Shown one piece after another: positions 33,767 through 43,461 of a DNA stretch of 64,000 bases; the first letter of the stretch is position 1; each line of letters opens with the position of its first letter. This DNA comes from Actinomycetota bacterium. Lineage in GTDB: Bacteria; Actinomycetota; Thermoleophilia; Solirubrobacterales; Solirubrobacteraceae. Position numbers and translations under genes: made by a program. Below the pieces are notes generated by a model that was given only the letters and a program-made list of their open reading frames with translations, was not told the origin of the DNA and ran no database searches. The DNA is taken from contig JAFDWH010000004.1 of the NCBI GenBank assembly GCA_018268595.1, positions 124,001-188,000 on the forward strand. Reading direction: 5' to 3'.

Positions 33767-35722
33767 TCAGGCGAGCCGCGCGGCGATTCCGCGCGCGCCC
33801 ATGTGCGCGATCGCCTGGATCGAGATCTGCGGATTGACGCCGGACGCGGTCGGGAAGGCCGAGCCGTCGAGCACGTAGAGGCCGCGCACGTCCCACGTCT
33901 GCGCGTCCGGGTCGCACGCGGAGGTCGCCGGCGAGCCGCCCATGCGCGCCGAGCCCATGATGTGGAACGAGCCGAGCTGGACCTGCCCGGGCCCGTAGCC
34001 GCACGCGTCGGCGTCGCGCATGAAGGCGGCGCGACCGGCCGCGCCGTCGCGCGAGGGGCTGTAGGCGACCCAGTCGCTGTGCGAGCTGAAGATCCGCTGC
34101 GCGCCGGCGGCCTCGTGCAGCCGCGCGGCGCCCTCGATCCCGACGCGCAGGTGACGCGCGTCGTACGGCGAGAGGCGGTAGCGCACGACCGGCTCGCCGT
34201 CGCGGTCGACGTGCACCGCGCCAGCGTCGCGGTCGCGCAGCAGCACGCCGAACACGACGGTGTGCGGGAGCGCCTGCATCAGCTCGTGATGGGCGCGTGC
34301 GCCGCGCCACGGCATGAACGGGATCGCGAGGTGCGGATGCCCGGCGGCCGTCTCGTACTTGAGCCCGTAGCCGTCGTGCAGGTCGCGGTGCTGGTCGGAG
34401 TAGAGCGCCTGCATCGTCCCCTCCCACGGGCGCACCTCGTCGTCGTAGACGCCCCACACGGCGGTCGCGGGGTGGAGCCGCAGGTGTCTGCCGATGTTCG
34501 GGTTGCGCAGCCCGGAGCGCATCAGCAGCGCCGGCGTCTGCAGCGCGCCGCAGGCCGCGACGACCGCGCGCGAGCGGACCGTCAGGCGATGGCCGGCGTC
34601 GGTCGTCCCGACGACGCCCCGCGCGCTGCCGTGCTCGACGATCACGCGCTCGACCGCGGCCCCGACGACGATGCGCGCGCCGACCGCCTGCGCGTCCTTG
34701 AGCCACGTCTTGGCGGTCGACTGCTTGGCGCCGTGACGGCAGCCGAAGTTGCACCAGCCGCACTCGCGGCGATCGCAGCGATCGTCGACGTTGCGCGGCA
34801 TCGCGTCGACGTGCCAGCCGAGCGCGAGGCACGCGTCGCGCAGCTTGCGCTCACGCGCGGACGGCTCGTTGTGCTCCTGGTTGACGCCGAGCCGCTCGCA
34901 GACGGCGTCGAGGCTCGCGGTGAAGTCGGCCGACGCGAACGCGGGCACGCCGTGCGAGGCCCACTCCGCGCGCACGTCGTCGGGCGTGCGGAAGGAGGTC
35001 GTGTAGTTGACGACCGTCCCGCCGCCGAGGCACGAGCCGGCGATCAGGCCGACGGACTGGTCGTGCGTCCCGGTCGGCGCGCCGGCGTACAGCGTCGTGA
35101 GCGCTCTCAGCTCGGCGCCGTCGAAGTCGGCGTCGTCGTAGTAGCCGCCGCGCTCGAGCACGACGACGTCGAGCCCGGCCTGGCTCAGCACGGCCGCGGC
35201 GACGCCGCCGCCGGCGCCCGAGCCGACGACGCAGACGTCGCAGTCGAGCGTCGTGTCGGCGTCGATCGACAGCGGCGCGAGTTGCTTGGGCGGCGCGTCC
35301 GCGCGCGCGCCGAGCGGACCCGGATAGCCGATCGCGTCCCACACCGGGCTCGCGCCGCCGTCCGGCGCCGGGAGGCCGTAGTAGGTCAGCAGCGCCGCCT
35401 TGCGCAGCGCGTGGAACGCGGCGCGCCGCTGCGGCAGGCGGCTGTCGCACCACGACAGCAGCACCTGCTCCCGCTGCGCGCGCGGCAGCGCGCTGAAACG
35501 GTGCAGCCCGCCGCCGCCAAGCGCGGTCAGCAGAGCGGAGTCCCAGGCGCTCAGGAGCTGCTTCAGCTCTCTGCGTGCGGCGCTGCGGGGGTCGCGCCCG
35601 GCGAGCTGGAGGACCGCATCCGGAACGCCCAGCTCGGTCGCGCCCGGAAGGCCGTTCGCGGGCGGGCAGAACGTGTCGCAGATCGCCTCCAGCGACCGGC
35701 GCTGACGCGGCGTGAGCTCCAT
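33767..35722 (-). CDS. GMC-family oxidoreductase (long-chain alcohol oxidase-like)
   Basis: The 651-residue flavoprotein opens with about 130 residues resembling a gluconate dehydrogenase subunit-3-like region (LTPRQRRSLEAICDTFCPPANG), then the FAD motif CDVCVVGSGAGGGVAAAVLSQAGLDVVVLERGG, AGSCLGGGTVVNYTTSFRTP, a Cys-rich DRRECGWCNFGCRHGAK, and near the end FHIMGSARMGG with DVRGLYVLDGSAFPTASGVNPQ, the family's active site. It oxidises alcohol groups to aldehyde or ketone; resemblance to fatty alcohol oxidases is the best guess. It is followed 59 bases later by the response regulator gene on the same strand. Confidence 0.87.
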   Translation of the reverse strand: MELTPRQRRSLEAICDTFCPPANGLPGATELGVPDAVLQLAGRDPRSAARRELKQLLSAWDSALLTALGGGGLHRFSALPRAQREQVLLSWCDSRLPQRRAAFHALRKAALLTYYGLPAPDGGASPVWDAIGYPGPLGARADAPPKQLAPLSIDADTTLDCDVCVVGSGAGGGVAAAVLSQAGLDVVVLERGGYYDDADFDGAELRALTTLYAGAPTGTHDQSVGLIAGSCLGGGTVVNYTTSFRTPDDVRAEWASHGVPAFASADFTASLDAVCERLGVNQEHNEPSARERKLRDACLALGWHVDAMPRNVDDRCDRRECGWCNFGCRHGAKQSTAKTWLKDAQAVGARIVVGAAVERVIVEHGSARGVVGTTDAGHRLTVRSRAVVAACGALQTPALLMRSGLRNPNIGRHLRLHPATAVWGVYDDEVRPWEGTMQALYSDQHRDLHDGYGLKYETAAGHPHLAIPFMPWRGARAHHELMQALPHTVVFGVLLRDRDAGAVHVDRDGEPVVRYRLSPYDARHLRVGIEGAARLHEAAGAQRIFSSHSDWVAYSPSRDGAAGRAAFMRDADACGYGPGQVQLGSFHIMGSARMGGSPATSACDPDAQTWDVRGLYVLDGSAFPTASGVNPQISIQAIAHMGARGIAARLA

Positions 35723-35804
35723 CGCGGCTCCTCCTCGTGAGCTGACGCCGCGAGCCTACCGCCGCGGCGCCCTCATCGCACCGCCTTCTGGCGCGGACGG
35801 GCGC

Positions 35805-37070
35805 TCAGGCCGCGCCGAGGACCGCGCCGAGCCGCCGCTCGAGCGCGCCGCCGAGCACCTCGCGCACCGGCCCCTCCTCGAAGCGCTCGACGAGCGCGGC
35901 GAGGAAGCCCTCGATCACGAGCCGCTTCGCCGTCTCCTCGCGCAGGCCGCGCGAGCGCAGGTAGAACAGCTGCTCGGGGTCGATCTGGGCGATCGCCGCG
36001 GCGTGCGTGCAGCGCACGTCGTTCGCCTGAATCTCGAGGCCCGGGATCGCGTCCGCGTGCGCTCTCTTGCTCAGCAGCAGGTTGCGCGACTCCTGGAAGG
36101 CGTCGGTCTGCTGGGCGCCGGGGTCGACGATGATGTTGCCGCGCCAGACCGCCTCGCTGCGCCCTTGCAGCACGCCGCGGAAGGCGAGGTCGGACGTCGT
36201 GTGCGGCGCCGCGTGCTCCTGCGTCGTGTCGAAGTCGACGTGCTGGCGGCCGTGCGAGGCGTAGGCGCCGGTGACTCTGCCGTCAGCGCCGGGGCCGCTC
36301 AGCTTCGTCTCCATCCGCACCTTGCCGCGCGCCGAGCCGAAGCCGAGCGCGACCCAGTCGAGCGCGCCGTCGCGCCCCACCTCGGCGCGCTGCGTGCCGA
36401 AGATCCAGCTTCTCTCGGAGAGCCCCTGGCCGCAGACGAAGCGCAGCCGCGCGTTCTCGCCGACGACCAGCTCGACGACCGTGTTGAAGACGCTGTCCTG
36501 CGCGGCGTCGGCGGACAGGTACTGCTCCCACACCTCCACGGAGGCGCCGTCCTCGACCACGATCAGCGTGCGCCAGTCGAGCGCGCTGCGCTCGGCGCCC
36601 TGCACGGCGGTGATGAGGATCGGGCGGTCGAGCTGCGTGCCGGCCGCGACGTGCACGAACGCGCCGCCGGCGAACGACGCCTCGTTGCGCGCGACGAACG
36701 CGTCGGCCTCGGTCACGATCGTCCCCAGATGCTGCTCCACGAGCGCCGCATGCTGGGCCGCCGCGCGCTCCAGTGAAGACACGGTGATTCCCGCCGGCAG
36801 GTCGTCGGGGACCGCGACGGTCGAGGCGTCGACCTGCGTCAGCACGTAGGGCGACTCCAGCCCCTGGAACAGCGCCTCCGCCCGCTCCACCGCGCCCGCG
36901 TCGCCCGCGCTCGCCGGCGCGTAGGCGGACAGGTCGAGCGCCGAGATGTCCGTGAACTCCCAGCCCGGATGGCCCTTGTACTGGGGCAGGTCGAGCGAGG
37001 CGGACAAAGCTGCGGCGCGCTCACGGCGCGCCGCCAGCCAGCTCGGCTGCTCGAGCGTCGCACTAGCCAA
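35805..37070 (-). CDS. sufD: Fe-S cluster assembly scaffold subunit SufD
   Basis: The 421-residue protein has the SufB/D core beta-helix: IEIQANDVR-like segment [58 protein letters not shown] and [23 protein letters not shown]. SufD joins SufB and SufC in the scaffold complex that builds Fe-S clusters. TTG at 37070 overlaps the sufB stop by 8 bases, and no better start exists. It is the last gene of the suf locus as seen here. Confidence 0.93.
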   Translation of the reverse strand: MASATLEQPSWLAARRERAAALSASLDLPQYKGHPGWEFTDISALDLSAYAPASAGDAGAVERAEALFQGLESPYVLTQVDASTVAVPDDLPAGITVSSLERAAAQHAALVEQHLGTIVTEADAFVARNEASFAGGAFVHVAAGTQLDRPILITAVQGAERSALDWRTLIVVEDGASVEVWEQYLSADAAQDSVFNTVVELVVGENARLRFVCGQGLSERSWIFGTQRAEVGRDGALDWVALGFGSARGKVRMETKLSGPGADGRVTGAYASHGRQHVDFDTTQEHAAPHTTSDLAFRGVLQGRSEAVWRGNIIVDPGAQQTDAFQESRNLLLSKRAHADAIPGLEIQANDVRCTHAAAIAQIDPEQLFYLRSRGLREETAKRLVIEGFLAALVERFEEGPVREVLGGALERRLGAVLGAA

Positions 37071-38496
37071 TGGACCCCTCCATCTGCAGCTCGATCAGGC
37101 GGTTCATCTCGACCGCGTACTCCATCGGCAGCTCCTTCGTGATCGGCTCGATGAAGCCGTTGACGATCAGCTTGGAGGCCTCCTCCTCGGAGATCCCGTG
37201 CGACATGAGGTAGAAGACCTGCTCCTCGCCGATCTTCGAGACGGTCGCCTCGTGGCCGACGTCGACGTCGTCCTCGCCGATGCGGATCGTCGGGTAGGTG
37301 TCCGAGCGCGAGGCCTCGTCGAGCAGCAGCGCGTCGCAGACGACCTTCGACTTCGCGCCGTGCGCGCCTCTGGCGACCTCCAGGAGGCCGCGGTAGGAGC
37401 CGCGCCCGCCGTCCTTCGAGATCGACTTGGCGAAGATGTTCGAGGTCGTGTTCGGCGCGGCGTGGATGATCTTGCCGCCCGCGTCCTGGTGCTGGCCGGC
37501 GCCGGCGAACGCGATCGAGAGGATCTCGCCGTGCGCCCGCTCGCCCGTCAGGTAGACGGACGGGTACTTCATCGTCAGCTTCGAGCCGAGGTTGCAGTCG
37601 ACCCACTCGACGGTCGCGTCGCGCTCGGCGACCGCGCGCTTGGTGACGAGGTTGAAGACGTTCTGCGACCAGTTCTGCACGGTCGTGTAGCGGATCCGCG
37701 CGCCCGGCTTGGCGATCAGCTCGACGACCGCGGAGTGCAGCGAGTCGGACGAGTAGGTCGGCGCGGTGCAGCCCTCGACGTAGTGCACGTAGGAGCCCTC
37801 GTCGGCGATGATCAGCGTGCGCTCGAACTGGCCCATGTTCTCCGTGTTGATGCGGAAGTAGGCCTGCAGCGGCATCTCGACCTCGACGCCCGGCGGCACG
37901 TAGACGAACGAGCCGCCCGACCACACGGCGCTGTTGAGCGCCGCGAGCTTGTTGTCGTTGGCCGGGATGATCGTGGCGAAGTACTCGCGCACCAGCTCCT
38001 CGTGCTCGCGCAGGCCGGTGTCCATGTCGACGAAGATCACGCCCTGTCTCTCGAGGTCCTCGCGCACCTGGTGGTAGACGACCTCCGACTCGTACTGCGC
38101 GCCGACGCCCGCGAGGAATCTGCGCTCGGCCTCCGGGATGCCGAGGCGGTCGAACGTTCTCTTGACGTCGTCGGGGACGTCGTCCCATGAGCGCTCGGCG
38201 CGCTCGGACGCGCGCACGAAGTAGTGGATGTTGTCGAAGTCGACCTCGCCGAGCATCGGCGAGCCCCATCTCGGCATCGGGTGGGCGAAGAAGTGGTCGA
38301 GCGCCTTGAGGCGGAACTCGCGCATCCACTGCGGCTCGCTCTTGAACTCGGAGATCTTCTCGACGATCTCGCGGTTGATCCCCTTCGGCGCCTTGTACAG
38401 GTAGTTCTCGGCGTCGTGGAAGCCGAAGCGCTCCGCGTAGTCGGCGTTGATCCCCTTGAGGGACTCCTGCTCGGCGATGACCTCGGGCGTGGCCAT
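37063..38496 (-). CDS. sufB: Fe-S cluster assembly scaffold subunit SufB
   Basis: The 477-residue protein matches SufB closely throughout: [112 protein letters not shown] and the C-terminal [36 protein letters not shown]. It is the main scaffold for cluster assembly. ATG at 38496 follows the Rieske gene stop by one base, so the genes are transcribed together. Confidence 0.96.
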   Translation of the reverse strand: MATPEVIAEQESLKGINADYAERFGFHDAENYLYKAPKGINREIVEKISEFKSEPQWMREFRLKALDHFFAHPMPRWGSPMLGEVDFDNIHYFVRASERAERSWDDVPDDVKRTFDRLGIPEAERRFLAGVGAQYESEVVYHQVREDLERQGVIFVDMDTGLREHEELVREYFATIIPANDNKLAALNSAVWSGGSFVYVPPGVEVEMPLQAYFRINTENMGQFERTLIIADEGSYVHYVEGCTAPTYSSDSLHSAVVELIAKPGARIRYTTVQNWSQNVFNLVTKRAVAERDATVEWVDCNLGSKLTMKYPSVYLTGERAHGEILSIAFAGAGQHQDAGGKIIHAAPNTTSNIFAKSISKDGGRGSYRGLLEVARGAHGAKSKVVCDALLLDEASRSDTYPTIRIGEDDVDVGHEATVSKIGEEQVFYLMSHGISEEEASKLIVNGFIEPITKELPMEYAVEMNRLIELQMEGSIG

Positions 38497-38497
38497 G

Positions 38498-38815
38498 TCA
38501 GTCCACCTCCAGCTTGATCAGGTCGTCGTCGACGACCACGGGAAAGACGTCGACCGGCGCGTACGCCGGCAGCGTGAGCGGCTTCCCCGTCTTCAGGTCG
38601 AAGCGCGAGCCGTGGCGCGGGCACTCGACCGTGCAGGTCGCCTCGTCCAGCTCCCCCTCCGCGAGCGGTCCGTCGTCGTGCGAGCAGCGGTCCTCGATCG
38701 CGTAGAACGCGCCGTTGCAGTTGAAGACGCCGATCTCGACGTCCTCCCACTCGACCAGGCGCATCGCGCCGGGCGGCAGGTCGCTCACAGGGCAGACGGT
38801 GATCGTCTCGGGCAA
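38498..38815 (-). CDS. Rieske [2Fe-2S] ferredoxin-like protein of the suf locus
   Basis: This 105-residue protein carries both Rieske ligand boxes: C44-x-H46 in [13 protein letters not shown] and C65-x2-H68 in [10 protein letters not shown]. Small Rieske proteins of this kind are found inside actinobacterial suf operons, where an electron-transfer role is supposed but not proven. The TTG at 38815 is the only start that fits; the binding site ahead of it is weak. It precedes sufB by one base. Confidence 0.9.
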   Translation of the reverse strand: MPETITVCPVSDLPPGAMRLVEWEDVEIGVFNCNGAFYAIEDRCSHDDGPLAEGELDEATCTVECPRHGSRFDLKTGKPLTLPAYAPVDVFPVVVDDDLIKLEVD

Positions 38816-38902
38816 GGGAAGAAAAGTCCTAGTGCGGGGATCGGATTTACGCCGGAAGTGTAGCGAGCGACCCGCGCCGGCCGCTGTCCGGCGCCGGTGC
38901 GC

Positions 38903-39319
38903 TTACGCCGCCGCGTCGTCGGCGTCGGGCCAGGCGGCGGCACCGCCGAGCGCCGCGCTCTTCAAGACCTTCAGCGACAGCAGCGCGCACTTCATGCGCG
39001 TCGCGGAGATCTCGATCCCGAGCAGCTCGAGGATGAAGGACTTGTCGAGCGCGAGCAGGTCGTCGACCGGCATGCCCTTGACCTCGTCGGAGGCCATCGA
39101 GGCGGCCGCCTGCGAGATCGCGCAGCCGTGGCCGGAGAAGCGCAGGTCGGCGACGCGGCGCTCGTCGTCGAGCGCGATCTGCACCCTCAGCTGGTCGCCG
39201 CAGAGCGGGTTGTTGTCCTCGAACTCCAGGTCCGGCGAGGCCAACTCGGCCGCGGGCGGCGTCCAGTTGTGGGGCCGCTTGTAGTGCTCGAGGATGTACT
39301 CGCGGTAGAGGTCGTCCAT
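38903..39319 (-). CDS. sufU: SufU-type sulfur transfer / scaffold protein
   Basis: The 138-residue protein has the three conserved Cys and the Asp of SufU: C40-G-D42 in NPLCGDQLR, C66 in FSGHGCAISQA and C111 in RMKCALLSL. SufU takes sulfur from SufS with zinc in this site. I prefer ATG at 39319 because MDDLYREYILEHYKRP is the normal N terminus and AGGG lies 8 bases ahead; GTG at 39331 is an alternative. It is separated from sufS by about 290 bases containing a strong hairpin. Confidence 0.92.
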   Translation of the reverse strand: MDDLYREYILEHYKRPHNWTPPAAELASPDLEFEDNNPLCGDQLRVQIALDDERRVADLRFSGHGCAISQAAASMASDEVKGMPVDDLLALDKSFILELLGIEISATRMKCALLSLKVLKSAALGGAAAWPDADDAAA

Positions 39320-39370
39320 CGCGCCGTACACCCTAGCCGCGCGCCCGTCGAGGGGACGGTCCGCCCGCCG

Positions 39371-39409
39371 TTAAAGGCGGCGAGGGCCGTGGTCGCGACG
39401 GCCCTCGCC
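39371..39409 (-). terminator. Strong hairpin followed by CTTTAA between sufS and sufU
   Basis: A perfect 12-bp stem, GGCGAGGGCCGT with its complement, spans 39379-39409 around a 7-base loop. On the minus strand it is followed by GCCTTTAACGG, a short T-run, so it could terminate or attenuate transcription after sufS. The rest of the gap 39320-39610 has no gene. A similar hairpin next to the same CCGTTAAAGG decamer occurs at 45530-45578. Confidence 0.45.
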
Positions 39410-39610
39410 GGTTCGCCGCTGTCTGAAGCTCGCGTCCCCGCGAGCAAGTCAATGGGCGGCAGGTCGAGCGGGATCCGCGTGCGAAGCACGCCCCTGCCCA
39501 ACCGCGGCGAATCCTAGAGAGACGTTGCCCAGAAGTAAAGTAGTTCGAAGTGCCATGAGCGGGAGCGAACAAGGCCGGCGGCCGGCCGTCCCCGCAGGCA
39601 CCTCTGGCTG

Positions 39611-40855
39611 TCACAGCCGGAACACGCGGCGCACGTCGTGCAGCCCGTCGACGAGCGCGTCGACGTCCGCGCGCGTCGAGTGCGCGGCGAAGCTGGCGCG
39701 CGTCGTCGCCGAGACGCCGAGGCGGCGCATCAGCGGCTGAGCGCAGTGGTGGCCCGCGCGCACGCACACGTTGCGGCGGTTCAGCAGCTCCGCCACGTCG
39801 TGCGGATGGACGCCGTCGAGCGCGAACGAGATCAGCGAGCCGCGCTGCTCGGCCGGCGGGCCGTAGACCGTCAGGCCGGGCACCTCGGTCAGCGCGTCGA
39901 GCGCGTACGCGACGAGCGCCTGCTCGTGCGCGTGAACCGCCTCGAGCCCGAGCGCGTCGAGCCACTCGACCGCCGCGCCGAGCCCGGTCGCCTGCACGTA
40001 CGGGGAGGTGCCCGCCTCGAACTTCCACGGCAGCTCGTGGAACGTGCTCGACTCGAAGTCGACGGAGGAGATCATGTCGCCGCCGGTCAGGAACGGCGGC
40101 ATCGCCTCCAGCAGCTCGCGCCGCCCGTGCAGCACGCCGACGCCGGTCGGCCCGTAGACCTTGTGGCCGGTGAAGCCGTAGAAGTCGGCGCCGAGCGCGC
40201 GCACGTCGACGCGCAGGTGCGGGACCGCCTGCGCCCCGTCGACCAGCACGACCGCGCCGGCCGCGTGTGCTCTTGCGACGATCGCCTCGACCGGGTTCAG
40301 CGTCCCCAGCACGTTCGAGACGTGCGCGACCGCGACCAGCTTCGGCGCGCGCTCCAGCAGCGCGTCGAACGAGTCCATGTCGAGCCGCCCGTCGTCGGTC
40401 AGCTCGACATAGGCGAGTCTCGCCCCCACCTCGAGCGCGAGCTGCTGCCACGGGACGATGTTCGCGTGGTGCTCCATCGGCGTCAGCACGATCGTGTCGC
40501 CCGGGCCGACGTTGCGCCGCCCCCACGCGTAGGCGACCAGGTTGATCGCCTCGGTGACGTTCTTCGTGAAGATCGTCTCGGCGGTCGGCGCGCCGACGAA
40601 GCGCGCGATCCGCTCGCGCGCACCCTCGAAGCGGTCGGTCGCCTCCTGCGCGAGCGTGTAGACGCCGCGATGGATGTTCGCGTTGTGCAGCCGGTAGGAC
40701 TCGTCGAGCGTGCGCAGCACCGCCTCCGGCTTCTGCGCCGTCGCGCCCGAGTCGAGGTAGACGAGCGGGCGGCCGTCGATCTCGCGCTGCAGGATCGGGA
40801 ACTGCGCCGCGACGGCCGCAGCGTCGAAGGTGGCGGTGGAGGCGGTGGCGGCCAT
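39611..40855 (-). CDS. sufS: Cysteine desulfurase SufS
   Basis: The 414-residue PLP enzyme has the NANIHRGVYTLAQEAT region, the Schiff-base Lys232 in FTGHKVYGPTGVG and the catalytic Cys371 in VRAGHHCAQPLMRRLG. It removes sulfur from cysteine and passes it to SufU. ATG at 40855 is 5 bases after the sufC stop. The Ala-rich first ten residues add a little to the usual length. Confidence 0.95.
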   Translation of the reverse strand: MAATASTATFDAAAVAAQFPILQREIDGRPLVYLDSGATAQKPEAVLRTLDESYRLHNANIHRGVYTLAQEATDRFEGARERIARFVGAPTAETIFTKNVTEAINLVAYAWGRRNVGPGDTIVLTPMEHHANIVPWQQLALEVGARLAYVELTDDGRLDMDSFDALLERAPKLVAVAHVSNVLGTLNPVEAIVARAHAAGAVVLVDGAQAVPHLRVDVRALGADFYGFTGHKVYGPTGVGVLHGRRELLEAMPPFLTGGDMISSVDFESSTFHELPWKFEAGTSPYVQATGLGAAVEWLDALGLEAVHAHEQALVAYALDALTEVPGLTVYGPPAEQRGSLISFALDGVHPHDVAELLNRRNVCVRAGHHCAQPLMRRLGVSATTRASFAAHSTRADVDALVDGLHDVRRVFRL

Positions 40856-40860
40856 GAGCG

Positions 40861-41628
40861 CTAGGCGGCGGCCGCCTCGACCTCCTGCTTGATCCAGCCG
40901 TAGCCCTTCTCCTCCAGCACGCCGACGAGCTCCGGGCCGCCCTCCTTGACGATCCGGCCCTGGTACATGACGTGCACGTGGCTCGGCTGCACGAGGTGCA
41001 GGATGCGCTGGTAGTGGGTGATGATCAGCACGCCCATGTGGTCGCCGGCGACGGCGTTGACGCCGTTGGAGACGATCCGCAGCGCATCGATGTCGAGCCC
41101 CGAGTCGGTCTCGTCGAGGATCGCCATCTCGGGCTTCTGCAGCGCGAGCTGGAGGATCTCCATGCGCTTCTTCTCGCCGCCGGAGAAGCCCTCGTTGAGG
41201 TAGCGCGCGGAGAACTCTCTCGGCACCTCGGTCAGTCTCATCGCGGCCTCGACCGTCTGGCGGAAGTCCTTCAGCGAGATCGCCTCCTCGCCGCGCGACT
41301 CGCGGTGCGCGTTGAGCACCGTGCGCAGGTACTTCGTGACCGTCACGCCCGGCACGGCGACCGGGTACTGGAAGGCCATGAAGAGGCCCATGCGGGCGCG
41401 CTCGTCGGTGTCGGCCTCGGTGATGTCCTCGCCCTTGAAGAGGATCTGGCCCTCGGTCACCTCGAGGTTCGGATGCCCCATCACGACGTTCGCGAGCGTC
41501 GACTTGCCGGAGCCGTTCGGGCCCATCAGCGCGTGGATCTCGCCCTTGCCGACGGTCAGGTCGAGACCCTTGAGGATCTCCTTCTCGCCGGCGCGGACGT
41601 GGAGGTTGCGGATTTCGAGCTCTGCCAT
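40861..41628 (-). CDS. sufC: Fe-S assembly ATPase SufC
   Basis: The 255-residue ATPase has Walker A GPNGSGKST, the SufC-specific FMAFQYPVAVPGVTV, signature FSGGEKKRMEILQLA and Walker B MAILDETDSGLD, which distinguish SufC from transport ATPases. It powers the SufBCD scaffold. ATG at 41628 lies 29 bases after the Rrf2 gene stop, so the regulator and the suf genes are likely one operon. The C terminus (WIKQEVEAAAA) is slightly Ala-extended. Confidence 0.95.
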   Translation of the reverse strand: MAELEIRNLHVRAGEKEILKGLDLTVGKGEIHALMGPNGSGKSTLANVVMGHPNLEVTEGQILFKGEDITEADTDERARMGLFMAFQYPVAVPGVTVTKYLRTVLNAHRESRGEEAISLKDFRQTVEAAMRLTEVPREFSARYLNEGFSGGEKKRMEILQLALQKPEMAILDETDSGLDIDALRIVSNGVNAVAGDHMGVLIITHYQRILHLVQPSHVHVMYQGRIVKEGGPELVGVLEEKGYGWIKQEVEAAAA

Positions 41629-41657
41629 GATCTCCAGACGGGGGATTCGGGGTGGGG

Positions 41658-42167
41658 TCAGACTGCCGGGACGACCGGTTCGCGACCGGGGACGACCGCC
41701 GGTTCGCGACCGGGGACGACCGACTCGCGGCGGGAGAACTCCACCAGCTCCGCGAGCGTCGTGGTCTGCAGCGAGCGGGCGATGCCGCCCTGCACGCGCA
41801 TCCACAGCAGCTTCGTCGCGCAGTGCCGGTGCTCCTCGACCCCGGTGCCGGGGTGCGAGCACAGCACGCGCTCGGTCGTGTCGGACAGGAAGCACTCCAT
41901 CGGGGCGATCGCCCCCTCGAGCGCCTGCACGACCTCGTCCATCGTGATCTGGTCGGCCGGGCGCGACAGCCAGTAGCCGCCGTGCGCGCCGCGGGCGCTC
42001 ATCACGAGCCCCGCTCTCTTGAGCCGCGCGACGACCTGCTCGAGGTAGGCGAGCGGCAGCCGCTCGGCCTCGGCGATCGCCTTCAGACTCGTCGGCTGCG
42101 TGGGCGTCTGGCGCCCCAGCTCGACCATCAGGCGAACGCCGTACTCGGCCTTCGAGGAGAAGATCAC
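41658..42167 (-). CDS. Rrf2-family Fe-S-responsive regulator of the suf operon
   Basis: This 169-residue regulator starts IFSSKAEYGVRLMVELG and has the winged helix LKAIAEAERLPLAYLEQVVARLKRAGLVMSARGAHGGYWLSRP. Three Cys (C92, C103, C116) are placed as in cluster-binding IscR-like proteins. GTG at 42167 is the start. A palindrome overlapping the promoter suggests self-regulation. The last 20 residues contain two to three VVPGREP units from an in-frame 24-base tandem repeat (41677-41724), which is not part of the family and may be disordered. It heads the suf operon and likely represses it when clusters are plentiful. Confidence 0.92.
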   Translation of the reverse strand: MIFSSKAEYGVRLMVELGRQTPTQPTSLKAIAEAERLPLAYLEQVVARLKRAGLVMSARGAHGGYWLSRPADQITMDEVVQALEGAIAPMECFLSDTTERVLCSHPGTGVEEHRHCATKLLWMRVQGGIARSLQTTTLAELVEFSRRESVVPGREPAVVPGREPVVPAV

Positions 42168-42174
42168 GCTCGAA

Positions 42175-42203
42175 ATCCTACCAACGCGGTTGGTTAATCA
42201 GCG
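42175..42203 (-). promoter_or_regulatory. Palindromic operator and promoter of the rrf2-suf operon
   Basis: ACCAAC-GCG-GTTGGT (42180-42194) is a perfect 6-bp inverted repeat with a 3-base spacer. On the minus strand it lies between a possible -10 box TAGGAT (42180-42175) and the -35 region, so a bound Rrf2 protein would block transcription. The -35 sequence itself (CGCTGA) is poor. The site also lies close to the RNase D gene start on the other strand. Confidence 0.55.
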
Positions 42204-42249
42204 GTCGCAGATGCGCGCCGGTCGCGCCGCTCGGTCATCATGCGCAGCG

Positions 42250-43461
42250 GTGGAAGCTTCGACCACCCCAACGCTCGCCGGCCAGGACGAGGTCGCGCGC
42301 ATCGCCGCGCTCGCGCGCGCGGGCGGCCGGCTCGGCATCGACACCGAGTTCATGTCGGAGGGCCGCTACCGCGCGCTGCTGTGCCTCGTGCAGGTCGTCG
42401 CCGACGACCCGGACGCGCCGGAGGGGATCCGCATCGCGCTGTTCGACACGCTCGAACCGCTCGACGCCACGCCGCTCGCCGAGGTGCTCGCCGACCCGCG
42501 GATCGAGATCGTGCTGCACGCCGCGCGCCAGGACGTCGCGCTGCTGCGGCGCGTGTGGAGAACCGAGGTCACGAACGTCTTCGACACGCAGGTGGCGGCC
42601 GGCTTCGCCGGACAGGGCGCGCAGACCGGCTACGGCAACCTGATCGGCGGCGTGCTGAGACTGCACGTCGCCAAGAGCGCCAGCTACACGCGCTGGGACG
42701 CGCGCCCGCTGACGGCCGAGCAGCTCTCCTACGCGCGCGAGGACGTGCTGCACCTGCTGGAGCTGAGCGACGCGCTGCACGAGCGGCTGGAGGCGAAGGG
42801 GCGGCTCGAGTGGGCGCGCGAGGAGTGCCGCCGGCTCGAGGGCGCCAGCGACGAGCGCGACCCCGAGACCGCGTTCGAGCGGCTGCCGCGCGCCGCCTCG
42901 CTCGACCCGCGCTCGCGCGCCGTCGCGCGCGAGCTGGCCGCCTGGCGCGAGCGCACCGCGGCGTCCGAGGACAAGCCCGTCGGGACGATCCTGCCCGACC
43001 CGGCGCTCGTCGAGATCGCGAAGCGCAAGCCGGCGCAAGCCGGCGACCTCGAGCAGATCCGCGGCCTGCACGGCGGCCACCTCAGGCGGCGCGGCGCCGA
43101 GCTGATCGCCGCCGTCGAGCGCGGCCGCGACGCCGAGCCGATCCCGCGCGAGGCGCGCGGGCCGGGCTCCGAGCCGGGCGACGCGCCGCTGGTCGCGCTC
43201 GTCGAGTCGGTCATCCGCGCGCGCGCGATCGAAGCCGGGCTCGCGTACGAGCTGGTCGCCTCGCGCGCCGAGCTGGAGCGGATCGTGATCGCCGCCCGAC
43301 GCGGCGAGCCGGAGCCGGACGTGCGCGCGCTGGGCGGGTGGCGGCGCGAGCTGGTCGGCGCCGAGCTGGAGGACCTGCTCGCCGGACGGCGGGCGGTGAC
43401 GATCGCCGGCGGTCGCCTCGCCGTGCGCGACGCCGACGACGCGGTCGCACCGTCGAGCTGA
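42250..43461 (+). CDS. rnd: Ribonuclease D
   Basis: The 403-residue protein has the DEDD exonuclease domain (GIDTEFMSEGRYRALLCLVQV with Asp and Glu ligands; VLHAARQDVALL; YAREDVLHLLELSD) and a C-terminal HRDC domain (ELAAWRERTAASEDKPVGTILPDPALVEIAKRKP). It trims the 3' ends of tRNA precursors. The GTG at 42250 gives a normal N terminus; a longer upstream frame runs through the rrf2 promoter and is not used. Its stop overlaps the next ATG (TGATG). Confidence 0.91.
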   Translation: MEASTTPTLAGQDEVARIAALARAGGRLGIDTEFMSEGRYRALLCLVQVVADDPDAPEGIRIALFDTLEPLDATPLAEVLADPRIEIVLHAARQDVALLRRVWRTEVTNVFDTQVAAGFAGQGAQTGYGNLIGGVLRLHVAKSASYTRWDARPLTAEQLSYAREDVLHLLELSDALHERLEAKGRLEWAREECRRLEGASDERDPETAFERLPRAASLDPRSRAVARELAAWRERTAASEDKPVGTILPDPALVEIAKRKPAQAGDLEQIRGLHGGHLRRRGAELIAAVERGRDAEPIPREARGPGSEPGDAPLVALVESVIRARAIEAGLAYELVASRAELERIVIAARRGEPEPDVRALGGWRRELVGAELEDLLAGRRAVTIAGGRLAVRDADDAVAPSS

